Shown here piece by piece: positions 22,667-30,268 of a DNA stretch of 30,707 nt (the first letter of the stretch is position 1; every line of letters begins with the position of its first letter). The notes under the pieces are model-generated. The model saw only the letters and a program-made list of their open reading frames with translations. It made no database searches and was not told the DNA's origin. The position numbers were made by a program, and so were the translations under genes. The DNA comes from DATLMR01 sp035634255 (lineage in GTDB: Bacteria; Acidobacteriota; Blastocatellia; UBA7656), in assembly GCA_035634255.1 (NCBI GenBank), contig DASQDI010000095.1, positions 1 to 30,707 of the forward strand, given 5' to 3'.

Positions 22667-23326
22667 CTAATTGCAGGGCGAGTTGCTGCCGATCTCATTA
22701 CCCACGCCCGTGAATGGCACGCCCATCGCCGCCCCGAGCAGATTCCCCATCTCCCATTCGAGCACCTGCCGGTAAGTCACCAGCCATGCGTTCCGCGGGT
22801 CGGTCTTCATCCCGTTGGTCGACAGGATCACGGCCCTGATCATCCGCCCGTCGGTCAGCCCGTTCAGCTTCAACCCCGGATGCGCCGGGTGCGTGAAGGG
22901 TCGGTCCTCGATGTAGATGGTGATCCTTCTCGGGCTCATGGATTTTGCCACCTGTTCGTAGCGCCCTCCGCAGGCGACCCACCGGTCGCGCGTCGCACGC
23001 CACACCTCGTCGGTCTGTTCGAGCAGAAACCAGTAATCAGAGACCGACTCCGCGTAATCGACGAAGGACGGCACCAGATGCGGCGCCCCCTGTTTGCTCA
23101 GAAAACCTATCGTCTTCCGGGCGCGCTTCGGGTTGTCCCGCTCGATGAAGCCGCGCGCGTGGAGCGTGAAGCCCACGGGAGTTCGCACGGCCTGAGCCGA
23201 CATGTCCGAAGCCCCGAGGAGCGGTGGTGTCGCCTGCCCGAGCGACGGCGCGGACAGAGTCATGCAAAGAACAGGGGCCAGACAGGCGAGCTTGACCCCG
23301 CGTTGAAAGCGAGCGTATATTGCCAT
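22667..23326 (-). CDS. Exported protein of unknown function with a degenerate metalloprotease-like motif
   Basis: 219 residues. A signal sequence (LACLAPVLCMTLSAPSLGQ) is preceded by a basic N-terminus. The mature part has no domain I can name with confidence. One segment, VLEWEMGNLLGAAMG (about residues 187-201), resembles the HEMGHLLG zinc motif of secreted metalloproteases, but with Trp for the first His and Asn for the second, so it could not bind zinc in the usual way. Cysteines occur in WVACGGR and at the end (NSPCN). The gene ends about 70 nt before the HD-GYP regulator gene in the same direction; they could be cotranscribed. Confidence 0.72.
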   Translation of the reverse strand: MAIYARFQRGVKLACLAPVLCMTLSAPSLGQATPPLLGASDMSAQAVRTPVGFTLHARGFIERDNPKRARKTIGFLSKQGAPHLVPSFVDYAESVSDYWFLLEQTDEVWRATRDRWVACGGRYEQVAKSMSPRRITIYIEDRPFTHPAHPGLKLNGLTDGRMIRAVILSTNGMKTDPRNAWLVTYRQVLEWEMGNLLGAAMGVPFTGVGNEIGSNSPCN

Positions 23327-23685
23327 TGCGCAATGTCCTTTCTGTTACGGGAAGGGCGAAGAGGTTCAGGTGTTGGAGCACCTGGGCCTCTTTTATTTGC
23401 CTCGTAGGTACGGTTGAAAGGTCTATATTCTCAGGGGCAGAGCTTTATCAGGGTCGGACCGACCCCGACCAGCGGCGGGAATAAATGCCCGAATTTCCAT
23501 GAGTCCCGGCCTTGCTAACGCTGTTAGACTCTGGGCTTTAGTGCAAAGGGTGTACCAGAAGCGCCCTCTATTTTCCGCTCGTCAAATCGTTGAAGAAGAT
23601 CGAATGGAGTACAGGAAGGGGCGAGAGAGGGGCTTGCGGGCCGGGGAGGAATGCCACAGGTGGCGCGTATTTCCCGAGGGCGAGA
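23327..23685. other. Intergenic region with two hairpin-forming elements
   Basis: Apart from the hairpin at 23359-23398, the only clear structure is a perfect odd palindrome, gggtcgg-a-ccgaccc (23451-23465), which could be an operator. A 93-codon + strand frame from 23499 overlaps the next gene antisense and has an implausible composition. The promoter of the leftward gene (22667-23326) should lie here, but I could not place it. Confidence 0.5.
23359..23398 (+). terminator. Strand-specific hairpin with T-run
   Basis: aagaggttcaggtg (23359-23372) and cacctgggcctctt (23379-23392) pair over all 14 positions when transcribed from the + strand (two G-U pairs), with a 6-nt loop and ttttattt following. 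On the - strand the same stem has C-A mismatches. It lies in the 5' region of a leftward gene, so as a + strand terminator it has no visible gene to serve. Confidence 0.5.
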
Positions 23686-23922
23686 TCAGTCCTGTTTCAG
23701 ATCATCTATCTGCTTTAAATAACAATCCGGACATATCCCGTGAGAGACTCCTTCCGACTCCTGAGGGGGGACGGCCTTGAACCCTATCATCGCCCCGCAC
23801 CATGCACACTTGACCTGAGTGAGCCACTTGAGGGTCTCCGGGTACCTCTCCCTGAGATATTCCAGGTCCTCCTCCAGCAGAATATAGTCCGCGCCTAATT
23901 CCGGTGAGTCTTTCCCGCCCAT
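23686..23922 (-). CDS. Small putative zinc-binding protein
   Basis: 78 residues. Two CxxC motifs, CAWCG (about 39-43) and CPDCY (about 64-68), are spaced by 20 residues as in a zinc ribbon. The N-terminal half is acidic and helical (LLEEDLEYLRERYPETLKWL). There is no signal peptide or membrane segment. Zinc ribbons of this size bind nucleic acid or protein partners; the role here is unknown. The Shine-Dalgarno is weak. The gene is alone: its neighbours to the right are transcribed in the opposite direction. Confidence 0.7.
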   Translation of the reverse strand: MGGKDSPELGADYILLEEDLEYLRERYPETLKWLTQVKCAWCGAMIGFKAVPPQESEGVSHGICPDCYLKQIDDLKQD

Positions 23923-24220
23923 CGTAAGTATCGCCTACTAATAAACCCTGAATGCATGAGATATTTTTCGTGGCCTGTTATTTCGACGTAGTGAAGAATC
24001 GCTTAAGTACCGGGCAGGACATTATAATTCATATCACGGGCGGGACATAGCAAATTTCTCCATTATTTTGGGCAAAAGGTTGAATCGCCGGGCGGCCGGG
24101 CATTGAGCGAACGCGCGGGAAAGCGTTAAAGTACGGTAGCAACCGGACAGCAGGGTTTAAGGATTTGTACCGCTACCGGATTACTGATATCGATACCGGA
24201 ATCTTGAAAGGAGTGCTGTT

Positions 24221-25093
24221 ATGAATTGCCCCAGATGTGGCGCGGCGGTGGCTGCGGGCTCGAAATTCTGTGACAAGTGCGGCTCGCCCATGCCGCAGGG
24301 CGCGCCGTCCGGCTACCAGACGAGCGGCCATCAGGCGGGCGGGATACACATCGACAGCGACTCGCGCGGCTCCGGCCGAGGCTACAGCTACGAAGTTCTC
24401 CACCAGCCTTCCTTCTCCCTCGCCGTCGTGCAGCTTCAGGCGGAGCAGTCGATCATGGCCGAAGCGGGCGCGATGGTCTCGATGTCCGCCAACGTCGAAT
24501 TGATATCGCAAATGAAGGGCGGGCTCATGGGCGCGCTCAAGCGCGCGGTCGGAGGGGAGTCGGCCTTCGTCTCCACGTTCACCGCGCGCGGGGGGCCGGG
24601 CGAAGTCACTTTCGCGCCGGGCGCTCCCGGCGACATCGCCGCGATAGAGATGAGCAATCAGGTGTTCTTCGTCCAGTCCAGCTCGTACCTCGCGGGCGAC
24701 GCCTCTCTGACGGTCGACACGAAGTGGGGCGGCGCGAAGTCTTTCTTCGGGGGCGAAGGGCTCTTCGTCATGCAGGTGCACGGCACGGGCCTGCTGCTGC
24801 TCTCGTCGTTCGGGGCGATCCACCGCAAGCGGCTCGGGCCAGGCGAGAGGTACGTCGTAGACACGGGCCACCTTGTGGCCTGGGAAGGGACCACCCAGTA
24901 CACCCTGCGCAAGGCGGCGGCGGGCTTCTTCCGCAGCATGCTGAGCGGCGAAGGGATCGTGGCGGAGTTTTCGGGGCCGGGCGAGATTCTCATCCAGACC
25001 CGCAACCTCGCGGCATTCGCCGGGCTGCTCAAGCCGTTCTTCCCGTCGCAGTCGAGCGGCGGGGGCGGCAGCTTCAGCTTCGGATCGGATTAA
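24221..25093 (+). CDS. Zinc-ribbon AIM24/TIGR00266 family protein
   Basis: 290 residues. The first 25 are a zinc ribbon (CPRCGAAVAAGSKFCDKCG). A glycine/serine-rich spacer of about 30 residues leads to the AIM24 (TIGR00266) domain: YEVLHQPSFSLAVVQL, SIMAEAGAMVSMS, a glycine-rich middle (KGGLMGALKRAVGGESAFVSTF) and the repeated beta strands FFVQSSSYLAGD and GLLLLSSFGAIHRKRL. The tail is glycine-rich (SGGGGSFSFGSD). AIM24 proteins bind membranes or phospholipid in mitochondria; bacterial members are of unknown function. AAAGGAG precedes the ATG by 7 nt. The gene is 2 nt from the TatD/radical SAM gene and probably cotranscribed with it. Confidence 0.9.
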   Translation: MNCPRCGAAVAAGSKFCDKCGSPMPQGAPSGYQTSGHQAGGIHIDSDSRGSGRGYSYEVLHQPSFSLAVVQLQAEQSIMAEAGAMVSMSANVELISQMKGGLMGALKRAVGGESAFVSTFTARGGPGEVTFAPGAPGDIAAIEMSNQVFFVQSSSYLAGDASLTVDTKWGGAKSFFGGEGLFVMQVHGTGLLLLSSFGAIHRKRLGPGERYVVDTGHLVAWEGTTQYTLRKAAAGFFRSMLSGEGIVAEFSGPGEILIQTRNLAAFAGLLKPFFPSQSSGGGGSFSFGSD

Positions 25094-25095
25094 GA

Positions 25096-26520
25096 ATGTA
25101 CATAGATTCGCACGCGCACATCGAGATGGATGACTTCGACGCGGACCGCGACGAGGTCATCCGCCGCGCGCTGGACGCGGGAGTGGAGGTCATAGTCGAT
25201 GTCGGGAACGGGGACGTTTCCGCCGATTCGCACGCGGCGGCCTTCCGCCTGGCCGAGGCGCACCCTTTCATCTACACGACCGTCGGGGTCCACCCGCACG
25301 AGGCCCGCCTCCTGGATGATGAGCTTTACGCGCGCCTGAAGGACCTGGTTGGTCACCCGAAGGTGATCGCGTGGGGCGAGATCGGCCTCGACTACCACTA
25401 CGACAACTCGCCGCGCGACGCGCAGCGCGAAGCCTTCCGCCGGCAGTTGCGCCTCGCCCGCGAGCGCGGCCTGCCCGCCGTGATTCACACGCGCGAAGCC
25501 GAGGCCGACACCCTCGAAATTCTCAGCGAGGAGTGGAAGGGGTCGAACCTGCCCGGCGTCGTCCACTGCTTCACCGGCACCCGAGCCTTCGCCGAAGAGG
25601 CCATCAGGCTCGGCTTCTACATCTCTTTTTCCGGCGTGGTCACTTTCAAAAAAGCCGAAGACCTCCGCGACACCGCGAAGCACCTCCCCATCGAAAAGCT
25701 GCTCATCGAAACGGACAGCCCGTTCCTCGCGCCCATACCCTTTCGCGGGCGGCGCAACGAGCCCGCTTACGTCGTGGAGACCGCGCGCGCCATCGCGGGG
25801 CTGCGCAACCTCGCGCCGGAAGACATCGGTCGCATCACGAGCGTCAACTTCAAGCGGCTCTTCAAGCTCGGCGAGTGGGCCGCGCCGGAGCGGCAGAGGC
25901 GGCGCAACATCGTCTACCGGATCCGCGACTCGCTATACGTCAACCTGACAAACCGGTGCACCAGCCTTTGCGCCTTCTGCTCGCGCGTCGACGACCCCGT
26001 CGCCTCCGGCTACTACCTGGGCCTCTCGCGCGAAGAGGAGCCGTCGGCCGCCGAAGTGATCTCAGGCATCGGCGAGCCCGCGAGCTTCCGCGAAGTCGTC
26101 TTCTGCGGCTACGGGGAGCCCACCATCAGGCTCGACGAGCTGAAGGAAGTCGCGCGCCATGTCAAGGCGCGCGGCGGGCGCACCCGGCTCGACACAATCG
26201 GCCATGGGAGCCTCATTCACGGCCGCGACATCGCGCCGGAGCTGGCGGGACTGATCGACGAGATTTCGATGAGCCTGAACGCGCCGACCCGCGAGCAGTA
26301 CGAAAAGATCGTGCGCTCCGACTGGCCCGACCTCGCCTTCGACGCCGCCATCGAGTTCGCGCGCTCGGCCGCCGCGAGCGGGATACGGGTTACGATGTCC
26401 GTCGTCAGGCTCCCGAATCTGGACATAGAGGCATGCCGCAGGATCGCGGAAGAGGCGGGCGCGGACTTCCGCGTGCGCGAGCTCGTCGGCATGACCGGAA
26501 CGGAGTTCAACGAGCGATGA
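25096..26520 (+). CDS. TatD-family metal nuclease fused to a radical SAM domain
   Basis: 474 residues. Residues 1-260 are a TatD hydrolase: HxH at positions 6 and 8 (DSHAH), Glu in GEIGLDY, His in VIHTRE, His in VVHCFTG and Asp in ETDSPFL, all metal ligands of the family. These enzymes are 3'-5' exonucleases or aminoacyl-type hydrolases. After a basic linker (QRRRN) the radical SAM domain (about 275-474) has its cluster motif C-x3-C-x2-C (Cys288, 292, 295: CTSLCAFC) and a SAM-binding CGYGEPT motif. The TatD-linked radical SAM family usually occurs as a separate adjacent gene; here it is a fusion. Starts 2 nt after the AIM24-type gene and overlaps the next gene by ATGA. Confidence 0.95.
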   Translation: MYIDSHAHIEMDDFDADRDEVIRRALDAGVEVIVDVGNGDVSADSHAAAFRLAEAHPFIYTTVGVHPHEARLLDDELYARLKDLVGHPKVIAWGEIGLDYHYDNSPRDAQREAFRRQLRLARERGLPAVIHTREAEADTLEILSEEWKGSNLPGVVHCFTGTRAFAEEAIRLGFYISFSGVVTFKKAEDLRDTAKHLPIEKLLIETDSPFLAPIPFRGRRNEPAYVVETARAIAGLRNLAPEDIGRITSVNFKRLFKLGEWAAPERQRRRNIVYRIRDSLYVNLTNRCTSLCAFCSRVDDPVASGYYLGLSREEEPSAAEVISGIGEPASFREVVFCGYGEPTIRLDELKEVARHVKARGGRTRLDTIGHGSLIHGRDIAPELAGLIDEISMSLNAPTREQYEKIVRSDWPDLAFDAAIEFARSAAASGIRVTMSVVRLPNLDIEACRRIAEEAGADFRVRELVGMTGTEFNER

Positions 26521-26990
26521 CAGACCTGCCCGGAGGTGAAAGATTGGCGCTCACGGAATTTTCCCATCAGGAACTCACCCTGCTGATGTTCGCCCTCGAT
26601 GGCATCGACGCCCCCGCGCATGACGGGCCGCGCGAGCCCTCATGCGAAGAGGCCTGCCCGGTCGTCGAAAACCTTGAACAGGCCCTCGGAGGCCGCAGCC
26701 TCCCCCCGGAAAAACACCTGGCCCAGCATATCAATAATCACCTGCGGGAAGGGATGCTCGAATGCGGGATGCTCGACCTCATGGGCAAAGGGGCGGGCGA
26801 GGCCCCCTCGGAAGAGGATAAGGCGAAGGTAATCGAAGTCGCGGAGCGGCTCAAAAACTGGACCTGCTCGATCAGGCTGGAAGAAGCTGAGCGGCGACTG
26901 CTGCTCGACGCTTTCTCGCGCCTGCCCCGCTCCGCGTGGATCTCGATGCCGCGCGCGATGTGGAGGCTCAGAAAGAAATTGAAAAAGTGA
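26517..26990 (+). CDS. Protein of unknown function coupled to the TatD/radical SAM gene
   Basis: 157 residues. The ATG at 26517 overlaps the preceding stop (ATGA), implying coupled translation. An in-frame TTG at 26544 has an ideal GGAGG 7 nt upstream and is an alternative start (148 residues). The sequence is helical and charged, with two regular segments (EFSHQELTLLMFALDG and LKNWTCSIRLEEAERRLLLDAF) and cysteines in SCEEACP and ECGML. It ends with a basic tail (RLRKKLKK) that could bind nucleic acid or membrane. No domain recognised. Its position as third gene of the group suggests a shared pathway with the fusion enzyme. Confidence 0.78.
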   Translation: MTDLPGGERLALTEFSHQELTLLMFALDGIDAPAHDGPREPSCEEACPVVENLEQALGGRSLPPEKHLAQHINNHLREGMLECGMLDLMGKGAGEAPSEEDKAKVIEVAERLKNWTCSIRLEEAERRLLLDAFSRLPRSAWISMPRAMWRLRKKLKK

Positions 26991-26994
26991 GAGT

Positions 26995-27033
26995 AGGCCG
27001 ACCGCGCCCCGAAGGCGGAGGCGCGGTCGGCCT
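26995..27033. terminator. Terminator between convergent genes
   Basis: aggccgaccgcgcc (26995-27008) and ggcgcggtcggcct (27020-27033) are perfectly complementary with an 11-nt loop. It fills the 43-nt gap between the genes ending at 26990 (+) and 27034 (-). It has only short T tracts. Confidence 0.78.
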
Positions 27034-28611
27034 TCAATGCACGCGCTTTTCATAGCCCTTCCAGTAACGCTCGCGCAGATCCCTCTTCAGTATCTTTCCG
27101 GTCCCGCCCTTCGGCAGCGATTCTAAAAACTCGACCGATTTAGGCACCTTGAATCCCGGCAGTTTCGTCCGGCAGTGGGCGACGAGCCCCCCCTCCGACA
27201 AAGACTCGCCCGGCTTCAAAACGACGAGGGCCTTCGGCACTTCGCCCCACCGCTCGTCGGGCACGGCCACGACCGCGCATTCGAAGACCGATGGGTGCGC
27301 GAATATAGCCTTCTCGACCTCTATGGAAGAGATGTTTTCGCCGCCAGAGATGATGATGTCTTTCTTCCGGTCCACGATCAGGTAATAGCCTTCTTCGTCC
27401 ACCACGGCCATGTCGCCCGTGTGAAGCCAGCCCCCGCGCATCACGTGGGCGGTCTCTTCGGGCTGCTCCCAGTACCCGGCCATCACGCTGTCGGCGCGGA
27501 CGACGATCTCGCCCACCGTCTCCCCGTCGTGCGGCAGGTGGTTGTCGTCGGGGTCCACTATGCTCATCTCTATGCCGGGGAGGGGGTAGCCGGTCATGGC
27601 CTGCCTGCGCCACCGCTCTTCGTCCGGCAGGCCTTTGAGGTGCTCCTTGATGAAGGAGAAGGTCATCTGCGGGGTCGTCTCCGTCAGGCCGTACCCGGCG
27701 TACGCGCGGCAGCCGATTTTCTGCTCGATCTCGCGGATCAGGCCGACGGGCGAAGCCGCCCCGCCGATCCCCACGTAGTTGAGGCTCGACAGGTCGTAAT
27801 CGCAAAGGTTCGGGTGATTGACGAGGGCCGTCGCCATCGTGGGCACCATCGAGAATTGGGTGACGCGCTCGCGCTCGACCAGCTCAAGGGCCCGCGTCGC
27901 GTCGAACTTATCGAGCACGACGTGACGCGCGCCCATGCCGGTGATGAAGTGAGGAGCGCCCCACCCGTTCACATGGAACAGGGGGATCGTGTGCAGTTGA
28001 ACGTCGGAGTCCTTTATGCCCATCCCGGCGATCACCTGCATCGCATGCAGGTAGAGGTTGCGGTGCGTCATCATCACGCCCTTCGGGTTAGCGGTCGTGC
28101 CGGAGGTGTAGAACAGCTCTGCCAGCTCGTCATCCCCGATGTCTGAAGGCGGCGTGAAATCGGCTCCCGCGGCCGATATCAGGGCTTCGTAATGCAGCTC
28201 TCGGCTCCCCTCTTCGAGCGGCACGCAATGCCTGACGGCCGCGCCAGCGCCGCCGAGGGCGTCGATGATCGGCCTAAAGTCCCGGTTGTAAAAGAGCGCG
28301 ACGGCCCCGGAGTTATCGAGTATGAAGGCGATCTCCGAAGGCAAAAGCCTTATATTCAGGGGCAGCAGCACGCAGCCCATCTGCACCACGCCGTAGTACG
28401 CTTCGAGAAGTTCGTGGCTGTTGTAGCCGAGCCATGCCACGCGGTCCCCGCGCCTCACCCCGAGGCCCGTCAGGGCATTCGACAACCGGTCGCAGCGTTC
28501 GCCGAACTCGCGGTACGTGAGCCGCACGTTGCCGTCCACGACCCCGATCTTATTGCCGTATAAAGATTCCGCGCGGTCCTTGAACCTGATCGGCGTGAGA
28601 GTAAGATTCAT
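27034..28611 (-). CDS. Acyl-CoA synthetase (AMP-forming), distal gene
   Basis: 525 residues, the normal length for the ANL superfamily. The P-loop-like motif YTSGTTANPKGV is at 168-179; the A5 motif GYGLTETTP near 305; the A7 motif GWLHTGD near 400; the hinge DRKKD near 417; and the catalytic Lys in KGGTGKILKR near 507. The enzyme activates a carboxylic acid as an acyl-AMP and transfers it to coenzyme A. The residues around FHVNGWGAPH suggest a medium/long-chain or aromatic substrate but do not decide it. GAGGGAA precedes the ATG. It follows a paralogue by 13 nt in the same direction; the two share closely similar ends (RE-R-x-W-K-G), suggesting tandem duplication. Confidence 0.95.
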   Translation of the reverse strand: MNLTLTPIRFKDRAESLYGNKIGVVDGNVRLTYREFGERCDRLSNALTGLGVRRGDRVAWLGYNSHELLEAYYGVVQMGCVLLPLNIRLLPSEIAFILDNSGAVALFYNRDFRPIIDALGGAGAAVRHCVPLEEGSRELHYEALISAAGADFTPPSDIGDDELAELFYTSGTTANPKGVMMTHRNLYLHAMQVIAGMGIKDSDVQLHTIPLFHVNGWGAPHFITGMGARHVVLDKFDATRALELVERERVTQFSMVPTMATALVNHPNLCDYDLSSLNYVGIGGAASPVGLIREIEQKIGCRAYAGYGLTETTPQMTFSFIKEHLKGLPDEERWRRQAMTGYPLPGIEMSIVDPDDNHLPHDGETVGEIVVRADSVMAGYWEQPEETAHVMRGGWLHTGDMAVVDEEGYYLIVDRKKDIIISGGENISSIEVEKAIFAHPSVFECAVVAVPDERWGEVPKALVVLKPGESLSEGGLVAHCRTKLPGFKVPKSVEFLESLPKGGTGKILKRDLRERYWKGYEKRVH

Positions 28612-28624
28612 CGGCCAGATTCCC

Positions 28625-30184
28625 TCAGCTTATCCTGCGCGCCCGCCCTTTCCAGTGGCGCTCGCGCAGTTCTTTCTTAAGGATTTTCCCCGTGCCGCCC
28701 TTCGGCAATTCCCCCTCCAGAATCTCCGCCGAGCGCGGCAGCTTGTAGGTCGGGAGGTACTCGCGGCAGTAATCGATCAGCTCTTCTTCCGAGGCCTGAT
28801 GAGCATCCTTCAGGGTTACGCAGGCGTGGACGGCCTCGCCCCAGGTTTCGTCCGGGACCCCGATGACGGCGGCCTCTTTGACGGCCGGGTGGCCGTAAAG
28901 CACCGCCTCGACTTCGGTTGAAAAGACGTTCTCGCCCCCGGTGACTATCATGTCTTTCTTGCGGTCGACCAGGTATATGTACCCTTCCGCGTCCACGGTC
29001 GCGAGGTCCCCGGTGCGCAGCCACCCGCCCTGAATCGCGTTCTCGGTCTCTTCGGGCCGCTTCCAGTACCCGGCCATGATGTTCGACCCGCGCGCGATTA
29101 TCTCGCCCACTTCGCCCGGACGGACATCGCGGTCGTCCGGGTCCACGACGCGCACCTCGACGTTGGGGACGGGCTTGCCGCACGAAGCGAGCAGGCGCAT
29201 GTCCTGCCCCATCGTGGCCGCGTGATCTTCCGCCGAGAGGAACGTGAGGAGGGGCGCGGCTTCCGTGAGGCCGTACCCCTGGGCGAACCGGCACCTGAAG
29301 ACTTCCATCGACCGCCTGAGCGTCTCCGGCGCTATGGGCGAGGCCCCGTAAGTGATCTGGCGCAGCGAAGAGAGGTCATAGCGCTCGCGGTCCGGGTGCT
29401 GTAGCAGGAAGTTTATCATCGTCGGGACGAGCACGGTCGTAGTCACCCGCTCGCGGGAGATTATCTCAAGCACTTCCGTCGGGTCGAAGCGCGGGGTGAA
29501 TGCCTGCGTGGCCCCGCGCGCCGTGTTGGAGAAGACCGCCGCCCCGTCCGCGAGGTGGAACATGGGGGCCGCGTGCAGGTAGATGTCGTCGGGGAAGTGT
29601 TGAAAGACCATGTCGGAATGATCGACGTTCGACTGGACGTTCCGGTGCGTGAGCATCACGCCCTTCGGCTCGCCCGTGGTCCCGGACGTGTAAAACAGGC
29701 CGAGCAGCTCCCCCTCTTCGAGAAGCTCGGCGTCGAAGTCCGGCCCGCCTCGGTCGAGCAGCTCCTCGAAATCGAGGTAGCCTTCGCGCGGCTGATTGCC
29801 TATCGAGATGTAGTGCTCGACCCGCCCCAGGTGCGGGCGCAGCCCTTCGAAGGCCGGGGCGAGCGCGTCATCGACCATGACGGCGCGCGACTCGGAATGA
29901 TCGAGTATGTACCTGATCTCCTGCGGGGGGATGCGGAAATTCACCGGCACGACCGTCGCGCCGAACTGCGGGACCCCGTAATAGATTTCGAGGTAGCGGT
30001 GGCAATTGAGCGCGAGGACCGCCACCTTGTCCCCCCGCTCCAAGCCGAGGCCCAAAAGAGCATTCGACAATCGGTTCACCCGCTCCTCAAGCTCCCGGAA
30101 ACTGAAGCGAGCGTCGCCGCAGATCACGGCCGTCTTCTCCGGGTGGCGCGCGGCAGCCGTCTTGAGCCCGCCCACGATATTCAT
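28625..30184 (-). CDS. Acyl-CoA synthetase (AMP-forming), proximal gene
   Basis: 519 residues from ATG 30182-30184; GGAGG lies 5 nt upstream, which makes the GTG two codons earlier unlikely. ANL motifs: YTSGTTGEPKGV near 165, GYGLTEAAP near 302, GWLRTGD near 391, DRKKDM near 408 and catalytic Lys in PKGGTGKILK near 500. Motif spacing matches the neighbouring paralogue, but substrate-pocket stretches differ (FHLADGAAVF here, FHVNGWGAPH there), so the two probably activate different acids. First gene of a two-gene operon; no thiolase, dehydrogenase or hydratase is in the window, so its pathway is not shown. Confidence 0.95.
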   Translation of the reverse strand: MNIVGGLKTAAARHPEKTAVICGDARFSFRELEERVNRLSNALLGLGLERGDKVAVLALNCHRYLEIYYGVPQFGATVVPVNFRIPPQEIRYILDHSESRAVMVDDALAPAFEGLRPHLGRVEHYISIGNQPREGYLDFEELLDRGGPDFDAELLEEGELLGLFYTSGTTGEPKGVMLTHRNVQSNVDHSDMVFQHFPDDIYLHAAPMFHLADGAAVFSNTARGATQAFTPRFDPTEVLEIISRERVTTTVLVPTMINFLLQHPDRERYDLSSLRQITYGASPIAPETLRRSMEVFRCRFAQGYGLTEAAPLLTFLSAEDHAATMGQDMRLLASCGKPVPNVEVRVVDPDDRDVRPGEVGEIIARGSNIMAGYWKRPEETENAIQGGWLRTGDLATVDAEGYIYLVDRKKDMIVTGGENVFSTEVEAVLYGHPAVKEAAVIGVPDETWGEAVHACVTLKDAHQASEEELIDYCREYLPTYKLPRSAEILEGELPKGGTGKILKKELRERHWKGRARRIS

Positions 30185-30268
30185 AGTCACCTCCGTCCCT
30201 GCCGGCTTCGATTGATGAAGGCACCCGGCGGACCGCCCGGAGCCCGCTGTCTAAAATATTGGTCTTAC

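Noticed and set aside
23499..23780. 93-codon + strand frame near the small zinc-binding protein gene
   Set aside because: Overlaps that gene antisense, and no domain or credible start was seen.
24277..25095. Long in-frame extension upstream of the TatD/radical SAM gene
   Set aside because: The extension is Arg-rich and overlaps the AIM24 gene in another frame; TatD homologues start at the MYIDSHAH position (25096).
25371..26516. Long in-frame extension upstream of the small gene at 26517
   Set aside because: Arg-rich shadow of the TatD/radical SAM gene; the ATGA overlap or the TTG at 26544 gives a normal start.
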